DNA from: Aquimarina agarilytica ZC1
GTDB lineage: Bacteria; Bacteroidota; Bacteroidia; Flavobacteriales; Flavobacteriaceae
Assembly: GCF_000255455.1 (NCBI RefSeq)
Contig: NZ_JH621252.1
Location: 83,358 to 147,357 of the forward strand
Reading direction: 5' to 3'
Length of the DNA: 64,000 nucleotides
Part shown: piece after piece, positions 7,785 to 16,983 of the stretch
Layout: each line of letters begins with the position of its first letter
Numbering within the stretch: position 1 is the first letter of the stretch
The notes under the pieces: model-generated
The model's input: only the letters and a program-made list of their open reading frames with translations
Databases searched by the model: none
What the model was told of the DNA's origin: nothing
Translations under genes and position numbers: made by a program

Positions 7785-8813
7785 TTAATTGTCAGGAACA
7801 TGTTTGACTATAAATTGCTTCACTGCTAAGCTCCAATCTTTCGTTGATGTGGTCTTAATCTTTTGAATTTGACTTAACAAATTACCATAGTTTTCTTTAT
7901 CTTCCATAATTTGCTCACCTAGATTGTTGTACTCTTTAATTTTTTCCTGAGTAAGTTCTTCTTGAGATAGACTTTTCAACTTTTTTCCCAACTTATCTAA
8001 TTCATCTATTGACTTATGGTAGGTAATTACTTTAGAAAAATTTTCTTCCGACTGTTTTTTATACAAAGTTATAATAGCTGTCATCTTTTCTTTTAAAAGA
8101 TTATCTTTATCAAAGGCAGATAATTTAGATACTTGACTTTCTGCATTTTTAATTACTGATTTTAGTTTTTTGTTATTTTCTTCTAGTTTATTGGGATTTT
8201 CATAATCACGTAAGCCATTCATTATTTTTGTATCTAAAACATACATATTATAAAAAAAGGTCTGCAGTCTATTTTTGTATAGGAGTACTTCATTGATTTT
8301 TTTTCCCTTTTGAGTTTGGTCTGAACCATCATTTAAAAGAACTATATTGTTTCTATTCCCAAAATTTATTTCGGCCTCTTTATAAGCTTTATTATAGATT
8401 CGTGATTTTTTATAAATTTCTAGTTCTAAGCCCATATATTTTCCATAGGCTTCTGCAGAAGTAATATTGCTTCTAAGAATATCTATTTCTTGATATTCAT
8501 TATTATAAAGTGTTTGAATGTTTTCGAAGTATTGGAGTACTTCTTCTTTTAGGGCTGTACTATTATTAAAAGCAGGAAACTTATTTATTTCCTTTTTACC
8601 CTTTTCAAATAATTCTACGATAGCTATTCTTTCGCTGTTAGTCTTGCGAAGACCTAATCCATTAGCAACATTCTGTGTATATTCTATGATTTTGTGTTCA
8701 ATCGGCTTCTTAATTTTTAATATAGCATATACATAATCAGATGCATTTACATATTCTTGTCCATGTGCTATTGTTCCAATAAAAAAGAAGAGTAGTAAGC
8801 TGTATTTTGTCAT
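7785..8813 (-). CDS. Secreted helical protein, possibly LIC11966-like
   Basis: The 342-residue protein has a signal peptide (MTKYSLLLFFFIGTIAHGQ). It then has a long, mostly helical, lysine- and glutamate-rich body in two similar halves (PAFNNSTALKEEVLQYF near 85-101; SAFDKDNLLKEKMTAI near 233-248). The pattern recalls LIC11966-type surface proteins but I cannot confirm it. It lies 78 bases downstream of the PoNi immunity gene on the same strand, with a weak terminator-like copy between them. It may belong to the toxin cassette or be a separate acquisition. Confidence 0.7.
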   Translation of the reverse strand: MTKYSLLLFFFIGTIAHGQEYVNASDYVYAILKIKKPIEHKIIEYTQNVANGLGLRKTNSERIAIVELFEKGKKEINKFPAFNNSTALKEEVLQYFENIQTLYNNEYQEIDILRSNITSAEAYGKYMGLELEIYKKSRIYNKAYKEAEINFGNRNNIVLLNDGSDQTQKGKKINEVLLYKNRLQTFFYNMYVLDTKIMNGLRDYENPNKLEENNKKLKSVIKNAESQVSKLSAFDKDNLLKEKMTAIITLYKKQSEENFSKVITYHKSIDELDKLGKKLKSLSQEELTQEKIKEYNNLGEQIMEDKENYGNLLSQIQKIKTTSTKDWSLAVKQFIVKHVPDN

Positions 8814-8891
8814 TATTTTTTTGTGTTATATCTAAAATCAAAACTTTTTAAAACTTTGGTTTATGCAATTATTTTAAAAAAAGAGTATACT

Positions 8892-9701
8892 TTAGAAACC
8901 TAATTTACCTAACAAGCCTTTCTTTTTAGTTTTTTCTTTGATAGGGTGCACTAAATCTTTAGGGTAATATTGGTTATCAATAAAACTACTATCATCTAAT
9001 CCCATAATTTTAACTATTGCTGCGGCCTCAAAACTCCAGCATCCATAGTAGGCATTGTAAGTTTTGTTTTGAAGTTCATAACAATTAGAATGTTCGTTGT
9101 AGAAATCTTCTTCCAAAAATTGTTTAACTAATTTAGAAGCCTCTGATTTATCCTTTTGCTCAATAGCTTTACGAAGTTTATCGTACACTTTTAAAACAAT
9201 TGAATGTTTTTGATCATACTCCTCAGGGCGATTGTTATTTCTATTTTTAAACTTTGACTTTATAATAAATTCCAATAAATTATCACTGATATTATCTCTA
9301 TCTATAATGCCAACTATTGTACCAAAATCTTGATCATTTTGATTTAATAAACATGTAAGTGAAATATTTTGTAATATTTCTTGATAGATATTAACATAAT
9401 ATTGATCTCTATAAATATCTTCCTTAACATGTACTTTCCCATTATTATTAATTAAAGATTCGTGTAATAATGTAATACCCTTAGATAAATCTGCTTGAAG
9501 TTCAGTAAAAGAAATTGTACCTAAAGAATACTTAGCATTGGCTATTTGCCAATATGTATAGGACATTACTTTTTTTACTGGAACTATTCTATCTTCTTTA
9601 ATTGAATTAGTTTCAAGTTTTCTATTTCTTTTATTGATAGATTCCTGTTTCTCGTTAATAAAAGAAAAAAAATATGTCTCATTTTTTAAATTATCTCTCA
9701 T
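8892..9701 (-). CDS. PoNi-type immunity protein (DUF1910/DUF1911 family)
   Basis: The 269-residue cytoplasmic protein lacks a signal peptide. The C-terminal half carries YYGCWSFEAAAIVKIMGLDD followed by SSFIDNQYYPKDLV (about 219-252). This is the signature of the DUF1911/PoNi C-terminal domain (GYWsfEAAAivKi..iDDsS....YYPkDL). The N-terminal helices fit DUF1910. PoNi proteins neutralise PoNe DNase toxins. It starts 10 bases after the stop of the PoNe-domain toxin on the same strand, the expected toxin-immunity order. High confidence in family, inferred pairing. Confidence 0.88.
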   Translation of the reverse strand: MRDNLKNETYFFSFINEKQESINKRNRKLETNSIKEDRIVPVKKVMSYTYWQIANAKYSLGTISFTELQADLSKGITLLHESLINNNGKVHVKEDIYRDQYYVNIYQEILQNISLTCLLNQNDQDFGTIVGIIDRDNISDNLLEFIIKSKFKNRNNNRPEEYDQKHSIVLKVYDKLRKAIEQKDKSEASKLVKQFLEEDFYNEHSNCYELQNKTYNAYYGCWSFEAAAIVKIMGLDDSSFIDNQYYPKDLVHPIKEKTKKKGLLGKLGF

Positions 9702-9711
9702 ATATAATTAT

Positions 9712-11898
9712 TTAAGGATACCATCGGTCAACAATTTTACCAGTTGAACTAATCTCATTGTAAATAGTTTTACCATTAGGACCGTGAGTAGCTATAACTC
9801 TTGTATAACCATTATCAATAATATCATCGGCTAAACTTGGTGTTACATCTCTAAGCCTTTCGTAATCTCGTTGACTTATCCAATCATCACTCATTTGTTT
9901 AGGTAAACCAGTTTTTCGATTAGCTGAATTTAAGGATGGAATTGTTGTTTTTGAAAATTTACTTTCTACAATAAAATATTTCCCATTCCTTTCGAACACA
10001 GCATCAATACCCTGATGACCTGGTTCATCAATGTTACTAATCCGTCTGTGTAAAGGTATAAAACCTTTTTCAGATAAATCTAAATCTGTAGCCATCTCTC
10101 CGTAGTTACCTTTTCTTGCATTTGAAGCACTTGCAATATTATCTTTAAACCTACTTAAAATAGTTTTTTGAGCATCATTAACTTTATCCGCAAGGTTTGT
10201 TATAATTTTTTGAGTAGCATTATCTCCATTTGAAGTTATTCTATGGAAAAAAGTTTTTACGTTATGATCTCCAGAGATAAGTTTAGTAAATGTACCATTT
10301 GCTCTCTTTTTTAATATGACAACTTTGCTAGAAAGCGCCCCCACAGTTTCAGTAGCTATTTTAAAACCTTTATCAAGTAATGCTTGTGTTGTTTTTAAAT
10401 GTTTGCCAATTACCCTTACAATTTTAAAAGTTTTGGCTAATTGCCTAGCAAATACCCCTAATACTTTTATAATTTTACCTCCAAAAATAGTAGCAGTAAG
10501 TCCCGCTACGCCTAAGCCTATGGCAACATAGTCTTCTTCATTAATTCCTCGAACAATATCAATAATCTCAGATCCTGGTATTGCCGATAATCCAACCTCA
10601 ACTAATAATGGAGCCATTATGGAAGCAATTGCATTCCATTCATTTTGGTTTTTAGGAAAATATTGGCTTAAAGTAATTTTAACTTCTTTAAATATTTCTA
10701 AAAAAGTAGCACTTTTAGTTACTTCAGCTTCTTTAGCAGCAGATAAATTGTTCCAATTATAATCAACATTTTTCCCGTTTTTTAAAATTTTATTGTTTTC
10801 ATTACTCATTACTGAGTATTCAGGTGGGGTTAAACCTGCATTGGTCGAAGCCACTTCAATAGCAGAAACAATTTTTTGATGTTTGGATACGCTTGTATTA
10901 AATTGAGAAAGTGCTATGGCACTTTTTTTAAGGTATTCCCTATGAACTTCTTTACTCGCTATTAAAGATGGAGGATTCGTAATTAAATCATCAAGTTTTT
11001 TTTTGGCCTCAGCAACTAAATCTTGGTTTAGCTTTAACTCTTCATTCTTAATTGCTTTTTCTAAATCGGCAATAACTTTATTTCGATTTATATTTTCGAT
11101 AGGCTTTCTTGCCCTTCCTAAACTATGAGTTTTGGGAGGTGTTGGTGCTTTTTTGGCTAATTTTTTTCCAATATCAATAATTTCTACACTGGTGTCACTA
11201 ACACCTGCTTTTATCCAATTGCTATGAGATTCATTATCCGTCAAAGTCTCTTTAAATTTTAACGATACCGTAAAAGCTTCTTTACCTTTATCATCCAATA
11301 CTGGTATTCTAGTTTTTTTGATGCATTTAGGGCATCCGTTTGACAATGCATCACTAAAGTATTCAGCACCTCTTTCTCGTTCAAATAAGTTATTTGAAAT
11401 AGAAGATAACCTATCAATTTCCAAGTTAAATTGATTAGTAATTCCATTTGCAGCTTGAAACCTTTCTTTATCCCTAAAAGCATTATCAATAGCACTTTGG
11501 TTAGCATAAGGGATAAATTTATATTTAGGTAATCTAATATGAAGTACTGAAAACCTTGGTTTACCTGTAACTTCACCCTTATGTGCACCTATTCGTTGAT
11601 TGGCATCGGTATAACATAAAAAACAAGTTTTGTGACCCGTTCCTTTTTCGTAATAACCCACACCATACTCACCATTTGCTCCTATAGAAACATTTGATAT
11701 ATCTCCAGTAAATAAGGCATTAGGATATATTATAGGTCCATTATTAATAGAAAAAGGAATGCCATTTTCTTTGGCATATTGTTCAGCTGACTCTAAGGGG
11801 GATTGACCTGATTCATTATAACCTTGTCCATAAAATACAGCAGAGTAGATTAAGACAATAAATAATAGTATCGATTTAATTTTATTAGTTTTTATCAT
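9712..11898 (-). CDS. Secreted polymorphic toxin with C-terminal PoNe DNase domain
   Basis: The 728-residue protein has a Sec signal peptide (1-24), then GYNESGQSPLES, and a conserved N-terminal domain with two CxxC pairs (CFLC and CPKC) likely to bind zinc. A helical, lysine-rich middle follows. Next is a hydrophobic pre-toxin stretch (LLVEVGLSAIPGSEIIDIV and VAIGLGVAGLTATIFGG). The PoNe domain spans about 597-728: GEMATDLDLSEKGFIPLH, then GIDAVF and FIVESKFS give the PD-(D/E)xK-like catalytic residues D632, E645 and K647. PoNe domains degrade DNA in rival cells. There is no T9SS sorting domain. It begins 5 bases after the Sel1/T9SS gene and is followed by PoNi. Confidence 0.9.
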   Translation of the reverse strand: MIKTNKIKSILLFIVLIYSAVFYGQGYNESGQSPLESAEQYAKENGIPFSINNGPIIYPNALFTGDISNVSIGANGEYGVGYYEKGTGHKTCFLCYTDANQRIGAHKGEVTGKPRFSVLHIRLPKYKFIPYANQSAIDNAFRDKERFQAANGITNQFNLEIDRLSSISNNLFERERGAEYFSDALSNGCPKCIKKTRIPVLDDKGKEAFTVSLKFKETLTDNESHSNWIKAGVSDTSVEIIDIGKKLAKKAPTPPKTHSLGRARKPIENINRNKVIADLEKAIKNEELKLNQDLVAEAKKKLDDLITNPPSLIASKEVHREYLKKSAIALSQFNTSVSKHQKIVSAIEVASTNAGLTPPEYSVMSNENNKILKNGKNVDYNWNNLSAAKEAEVTKSATFLEIFKEVKITLSQYFPKNQNEWNAIASIMAPLLVEVGLSAIPGSEIIDIVRGINEEDYVAIGLGVAGLTATIFGGKIIKVLGVFARQLAKTFKIVRVIGKHLKTTQALLDKGFKIATETVGALSSKVVILKKRANGTFTKLISGDHNVKTFFHRITSNGDNATQKIITNLADKVNDAQKTILSRFKDNIASASNARKGNYGEMATDLDLSEKGFIPLHRRISNIDEPGHQGIDAVFERNGKYFIVESKFSKTTIPSLNSANRKTGLPKQMSDDWISQRDYERLRDVTPSLADDIIDNGYTRVIATHGPNGKTIYNEISSTGKIVDRWYP

Positions 11899-11903
11899 CT
11901 TTT

Positions 11904-13406
11904 CTATTCTTTAATAATCAATTTTGTGTGTAAAATATCATTGCTAGTAACTCGAACAACATATAAGCCTTGTTGCGGATATGTTGATCCATCAACATGG
12001 TATATATGTTTACCTGCTTTTTGTTGTTCATTAGTAACAATAGTTTGAGTAAACTGTCCACTAAAGCTATATACTTCTACTGATGTTAAGCTATCTTCAG
12101 ATAAATCATACTGTATTAATAGGTCATTTTTAAATGGATTAGGGTATAGCTTGATAAAACTATCATCTTTAAGTTTTGTTAAAGCTTCGATTAAATTTAA
12201 ATCTATTTCTTGTCCATTATCGGTTAAAGCTTTGGTGTTTCCTAATACTAATAGCATTGGTGGTCCTGGTTCATTCCAATCAGTAATTTTTGTTTCAATA
12301 TTAGCAACTAGATAACGAATTTTATTAATTTCTTTAATTTCTATATCATTTATAGATAGTATGTTGTAGTTTAAATTAAATTTAGTTTCACTATCTTGAT
12401 ATACTTTTGGTAAGTCTATTTCAGATTTATTTAAATAGAAATTATTATCTAACAATATTCCATCATTATGAGTTGTCTTATCATTTACAATTAATTGGTA
12501 ATTTAGATCGTTAGTAATTTCATTACTATTAAAAATTAGGGATGAGTTTAAATTTCTGAGTATCATAGAACCAGACCAATCTAGTTCTACTAATTTTCCA
12601 GTCCATTTTCCTAATAATTGATTTTTGTCAATAATTTGAGGATATTTTTTTTCATTTTCATTATCAGCAGTGATACTTACTATTTCATTAAGCCTTTCAG
12701 TACTTAATTCTTTATCAATAAGCGTATTGTTAGTATTTAATTCGTCAGAATCAATATCTAAAAATGTTGCTAGTATTTCACTTTTTAAAGCCTTAGGGTT
12801 ATTTAAAAATAATTCAAAAGCTTTATCTTTATCTACAGGTAAACCGTAACCAAAATAATTACAAATGCCTAGAAAGTGTTTAGCCATAGGGTATTCACTT
12901 TTTTTAAACCATTCAATTGCTTTAGCATAATCCTGATCAATATTTCCAAAACCTTTAAAATACAAATAACCTAGGCTGTAGGAAGCTTTGTGATTTCCTA
13001 AATCGTAGGCTTTTCGAAACCAATCAATTGCAGTATTAAAATTTAATTTACATCCAATGCCATCTTTGTAAAGTATTCCTAGCTCACATGTAGCTTTGGG
13101 GTTATTTTGTAAAGCAGACTTTTCAATGTATGAAAAAGCTTTTTTTGTGTCTTTTTCAAAAATGTGACCATTTTTGTACAACATTCCAATAATGTATAAA
13201 GCCTCAGGGTTTCCATCATTAGCACATTGTGATAAAATTTCTATTGCCTTAGTTTCGTTTTTTAGAATTACATCTGATCCTGTAAGGAGAATTTTAGCTT
13301 CATTTACTTTAAAATCGCAAGTATTTGAATCTGTATTTTGAGCATTTATACTTAATGTGAGAAATGCAGTAAATACAAAGAATATTTTTTGCTTAATTGA
13401 ATTCAT
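11904..13406 (-). CDS. Sel1-repeat protein with T9SS type A sorting domain (toxin carrier candidate)
   Basis: The 500-residue protein has a signal peptide (1-22). Four Sel1-like repeats span about 67-206 (EALYIIGMLYKNG, ATCELGILYKDGIG, ASYSLGYLYFKGFG, AKHFLGICNYFGYG). A beta-rich middle domain (LLGKWTGKLVELDWSG) follows, with a conserved DWNEPGPPMLLVLGNTKALT stretch. A T9SS type A C-terminal domain covers about 417-500 (LYPNPFKNDLLIQ ... LYVVRV ... KLIIKE). T9SS domains direct outer-membrane export; Sel1 repeats bind proteins. It is tightly coupled (5 bases) to the PoNe toxin and has a close paralogue at 31733 before another toxin. A cargo-carrying role is inferred. Confidence 0.88.
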   Translation of the reverse strand: MNSIKQKIFFVFTAFLTLSINAQNTDSNTCDFKVNEAKILLTGSDVILKNETKAIEILSQCANDGNPEALYIIGMLYKNGHIFEKDTKKAFSYIEKSALQNNPKATCELGILYKDGIGCKLNFNTAIDWFRKAYDLGNHKASYSLGYLYFKGFGNIDQDYAKAIEWFKKSEYPMAKHFLGICNYFGYGLPVDKDKAFELFLNNPKALKSEILATFLDIDSDELNTNNTLIDKELSTERLNEIVSITADNENEKKYPQIIDKNQLLGKWTGKLVELDWSGSMILRNLNSSLIFNSNEITNDLNYQLIVNDKTTHNDGILLDNNFYLNKSEIDLPKVYQDSETKFNLNYNILSINDIEIKEINKIRYLVANIETKITDWNEPGPPMLLVLGNTKALTDNGQEIDLNLIEALTKLKDDSFIKLYPNPFKNDLLIQYDLSEDSLTSVEVYSFSGQFTQTIVTNEQQKAGKHIYHVDGSTYPQQGLYVVRVTSNDILHTKLIIKE

Positions 13407-13438
13407 TTTGACTTGATTTTTCTATGTTTTACTGAATT

Positions 13439-13969
13439 TTATTTCAATTCACTTATAATTAAACTCATTATCTTATTGTTTAGGTATCCACCTAATTTTC
13501 TTCCAACTTTGTATAATTCTTCATTAAGACTTTTATTAGATCTTTTAAATTCTTTAGTGTAGTATACATCGTTTTGATTTGTAATATTATATTTTTTAAC
13601 AAATTCAAAGCGATCCTTTATACTATTATTATTTGCTAGCGCAGCTATTGTATGCTTTTCAACTCTTTTGTAATCAATCTCTTGCTTTACCTTGTTCCAA
13701 AAAGATGTACTGACTTGTGGAAATTGATTTTTGTAAGCGTCTATCACTTCATCAATAAATGATGAAGTTGATTCTTCAAATTTCAATTGTTTATATAAAA
13801 AAATTCCATAACGTTTTCGACCAAAAGGTTGAGGTTTAATTTTGATCGGGCGTTCACCATATTTATCCAAATTATACCGTAAGGCTGGATCTTTTGGAGC
13901 AATAGATTGTTGTGAATTGGCATTAATAAAATAAATCAAAAAGAATAATGTGGTTACAATTTTTTTCAT
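13439..13969 (-). CDS. Secreted protein of unknown function, first gene of the PoNe cassette
   Basis: The 176-residue product starts at the ATG at 13969; a longer frame begins with TTG at 13984. The signal peptide is MKKIVTTLFFLIYFINANSQ. The mature part is basic and polar with a GRKRYGIFLY segment and a C-terminal Gly/Asn/Lys stretch. I recognise no family. It precedes the Sel1/T9SS gene by 32 bases in the same direction and is likely cotranscribed with it. The second cassette has no counterpart. Confidence 0.65.
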   Translation of the reverse strand: MKKIVTTLFFLIYFINANSQQSIAPKDPALRYNLDKYGERPIKIKPQPFGRKRYGIFLYKQLKFEESTSSFIDEVIDAYKNQFPQVSTSFWNKVKQEIDYKRVEKHTIAALANNNSIKDRFEFVKKYNITNQNDVYYTKEFKRSNKSLNEELYKVGRKLGGYLNNKIMSLIISELK

Positions 13970-14284
13970 AGGAAATAACTTCAAATATGTAGTTCCTAAA
14001 AATAGGAGTCTTTTTTTGAAATTAACAAATACTTAAGTAAAATAAATAATGAATTTTTAAGTAACTACAAAATAGATGTTTACGATTGTTAAGTTGCTAT
14101 TTTTATATATAAATTCTTACAGCATACCTTTTGGTAAGTACCCCTTAATTAAAGCTTAAAAAAAATAAAAACGTCAGTTTTTGTAGGTATTCCTTTTCTA
14201 TTTGATCGTTTTAAATTTAAAAACAAGCATTCTTTTATAAGATTCATTGCTATATATTTACCCAAATTTAAATGCTGTTATTTT
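13970..14284. other. Divergent intergenic region with no gene seen
   Basis: 315 AT-rich bases between the PoNe cassette (minus) and the ligase-esterase gene (plus). A short inverted repeat TCCTA-AAAA-TAGGA sits about 25 bases before the minus-strand start. No clean TAnnTTTG box was found for either gene. Confidence 0.5.
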
Positions 14285-16840
14285 TTGAAAACTTTAATTA
14301 CAAATGAAAAATCGGTAGTACTTGATCATTTATTTTTAATACTTGTTATTGTAGCAACAGTAATACCTAATTTTAGCTTTATAACTAATTACTATAGTTG
14401 GCTAATTACAGTAGGTATTTGGAGTATATGCTCTTCTTTTTTTATAAAAAAAAGCTTTAGTCTGCTGGATGTGTCGTTTGGCTGTTTAGCTATGTATCTT
14501 AGTATTCGATTTTTCTATTTTTCAACATCATTTAATGGATTTACAAGTCAGCGATTTTTAGAGTTACTTGGTTATATTATTGTTTATTACAATATATCCA
14601 AAGCTTTTAAAATCAAATCCCAGTACCTACTTTGGATTGTATTTGCTATAATTAGTGTTTGTGTGGTACAGGCCTTCATAGGCTTACTACAATACCAGAG
14701 TATTTTGCCTTCAAAAAATGAATATTTTGTATTAACAGGTACGTTTACTTCGCCTAATTATTTAGGTTTATTTTTAAGTATTGGAGCTGTTTTGCTATCA
14801 TGGTATTTGCTGTGTTTTGAAACAAAAAACAAAAAAAAACGAATTATAGCTTTGTTTGTTTTTTGCTTTTTAATGCTTCCTATTATATTATCTAAATCAA
14901 GGACTTCATGGTTAGTATTGTTAACGGGATTTAGTTATCTTTTGGTAAGTAGTGGGGTTTTAAAAAAGCTTTTTAATGTGATCTCAAAAAAAATAGCTCT
15001 TTTAATTGCTATGGTATTTACAGCAATAATTGCTTATGGGATAATTAACTTGTATAGCTTTAAGAAAGATTCTGCAGATGGCAGGTTGCTAATTGCAAAA
15101 ATTACGAGTCAAGAAATTTTAAAAAAACCTTTTTTAGGACATGGGCTATTTTCATTTGAAGGAGGTTACAATAGCGCTAAAACAACTTATTTTAATGAAA
15201 CTAAAAGACCTTGGAGCGAAGTAAAATTAGGGAATTATGCCTTTGATACATTTAATGATTATTTGTACTTAGCTTATGAGCTTGGATTTGTTGGTCTATT
15301 TATAGTCCTTTTTATAATTGGGTACGCCATATACTTTGGTGGATCAGATATATATGCTAAGCTTGGTATTGCATTGTTACTATGTTTAGTAATAGCTGCT
15401 TTTTTTATGCCCATAATAAAAATACCACTATTTATTATTTTGGGTATTATTGGCATTCAACTTTGTGTTCCAACATCAAAACACAGTTTGGTAATACCTA
15501 TTTTTTTTCAAAAAATAAGTCAACTCTTAATTTTTGGTACTTCAGTTTTTTTGTTGGTCGTAGTTTTTAAAGATGTAAGGCATAGCAAAAAACTAAACGC
15601 TTTTTACAACTTGTCCGATGATAAAAAAAGAGAAGTTTCGGAAACCGAATTACAAAAAATTTATGGAGACTTTTTTAAAAAGGGCTACGCCACTTTTAAT
15701 CAAGGTTATTATTTATACAACCTAGGCAATTATGATCAAGGACTTAAAGCCATGGAAAAGGGGTATGTATTTAATAAAGCGCCAAAATTAGGAAGACACC
15801 TAGGCTACATTTATTTAAACACACAAAATTTTGAACGCGCAAGTGCGCTTTTTAAAGAAAATATAGGGAATGAACCTTTTAGGTATGAACCTAGAATGGA
15901 CTTATTAAAAGTATATGAGGCCACAGGAAATGAAAAACAAATTATTCAATTGTGTAAAGAAATTATAGCATTGCCTGTTAAAATTCCTTCAAAAGAAGTA
16001 AAAGACTATAAAAAACATTGCAAACAACTATTACAATATTATACAGGAGATAGTTATTATGATTTAGAAGAAGAACCTTACCAGGGATTGCATAATGAGC
16101 AATTGCTAAAATTAGATAAACAAACCATTAGCAGCCAACTAAAAGGAAATATTTCTGAAGAATTGCTAGTCGAAAGCAACATTTTAAACCGAACACTAAA
16201 ACATCGCATTTACCTACCCAATATTAACTACATTACTAAAAGTTTACCGGTAGTGTATTTAGCCGATGGACAACAGTATGTAAAGGATAAGTCATTTGTA
16301 AAAACTATAGATAAACTCATACTCAATAAAAAAATAACGCCAGTAGCTTTGGTGTTTATGGATTCGAGCGATTACCAAGATCCGAGTATTGATCATAGGC
16401 AAGAATATTATTTATGCAATAAAAAGTATGTGGATTTTGTAACTACCGAATTGATTCCGGAAATAGAAAAATACTACCCTGTGAGCAAGGAACGAACTGA
16501 ACGCAGTATTATGGGCTATTCCTTTGGTGGATTGTTTGCTGCTTTCGCAGGAATGGAGGCTCCTGATTATTTTAAAAATGTGATTATGCAGTCACCAGCC
16601 TATCACCCGTGTCCAGATATTTATACTGATTATAATACTAAAGAAACCTTAGACCTCAATATGTATTTGAGCTATGGTACTGGTAAAGATACCGAAAGCC
16701 AAGATGTACCCATGATTAACATTTTGCAAGCTAAAAACTACCGTTTAAAAGTAAACAGAGAAGAAGGTGCCAATCATGAATGGCATGTATGGATGAACCA
16801 AACTAAAGATATTTTTAAACATTATTTTAAAATTGACTAA
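14285..16840 (+). CDS. O-antigen ligase-like membrane protein fused to TPRs and an esterase domain
   Basis: The 851-residue protein has three parts. Residues ~1-435 form about a dozen membrane helices with an O-antigen ligase/Wzy-type signature (LSKSRTSWLVLLTGFSYLLV). Residues ~450-580 form TPR-like helices. Residues ~600-851 are an alpha/beta-hydrolase of the esterase D type with the nucleophile elbow GYSFGG (Ser746) and a candidate catalytic His831 in NHEWH. Ligase domains join polysaccharide to a lipid or protein acceptor. The fused esterase could trim or transfer an acyl or glycan link; this is inference. The start is TTG, with no alternative in frame before the first helix. Confidence 0.8.
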   Translation: MKTLITNEKSVVLDHLFLILVIVATVIPNFSFITNYYSWLITVGIWSICSSFFIKKSFSLLDVSFGCLAMYLSIRFFYFSTSFNGFTSQRFLELLGYIIVYYNISKAFKIKSQYLLWIVFAIISVCVVQAFIGLLQYQSILPSKNEYFVLTGTFTSPNYLGLFLSIGAVLLSWYLLCFETKNKKKRIIALFVFCFLMLPIILSKSRTSWLVLLTGFSYLLVSSGVLKKLFNVISKKIALLIAMVFTAIIAYGIINLYSFKKDSADGRLLIAKITSQEILKKPFLGHGLFSFEGGYNSAKTTYFNETKRPWSEVKLGNYAFDTFNDYLYLAYELGFVGLFIVLFIIGYAIYFGGSDIYAKLGIALLLCLVIAAFFMPIIKIPLFIILGIIGIQLCVPTSKHSLVIPIFFQKISQLLIFGTSVFLLVVVFKDVRHSKKLNAFYNLSDDKKREVSETELQKIYGDFFKKGYATFNQGYYLYNLGNYDQGLKAMEKGYVFNKAPKLGRHLGYIYLNTQNFERASALFKENIGNEPFRYEPRMDLLKVYEATGNEKQIIQLCKEIIALPVKIPSKEVKDYKKHCKQLLQYYTGDSYYDLEEEPYQGLHNEQLLKLDKQTISSQLKGNISEELLVESNILNRTLKHRIYLPNINYITKSLPVVYLADGQQYVKDKSFVKTIDKLILNKKITPVALVFMDSSDYQDPSIDHRQEYYLCNKKYVDFVTTELIPEIEKYYPVSKERTERSIMGYSFGGLFAAFAGMEAPDYFKNVIMQSPAYHPCPDIYTDYNTKETLDLNMYLSYGTGKDTESQDVPMINILQAKNYRLKVNREEGANHEWHVWMNQTKDIFKHYFKID

Positions 16841-16983
16841 ATCTTTCTGGTGTAAGACCTAAGACTGCTCTGCTTTTGACGTAGCACATAAGATTTATTT
16901 CAAAATGCAGTTCTCGATACCATTTTTTTCATTTCATTACAAAAATCACTCGAACTTGCATTTTGAAAATACATCCGTTAAAA

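Noticed and set aside
11259-11588. 109-codon minus-strand frame inside the PoNe toxin gene
   Set aside because: Alternative frame within a well supported gene; no signal or domain.
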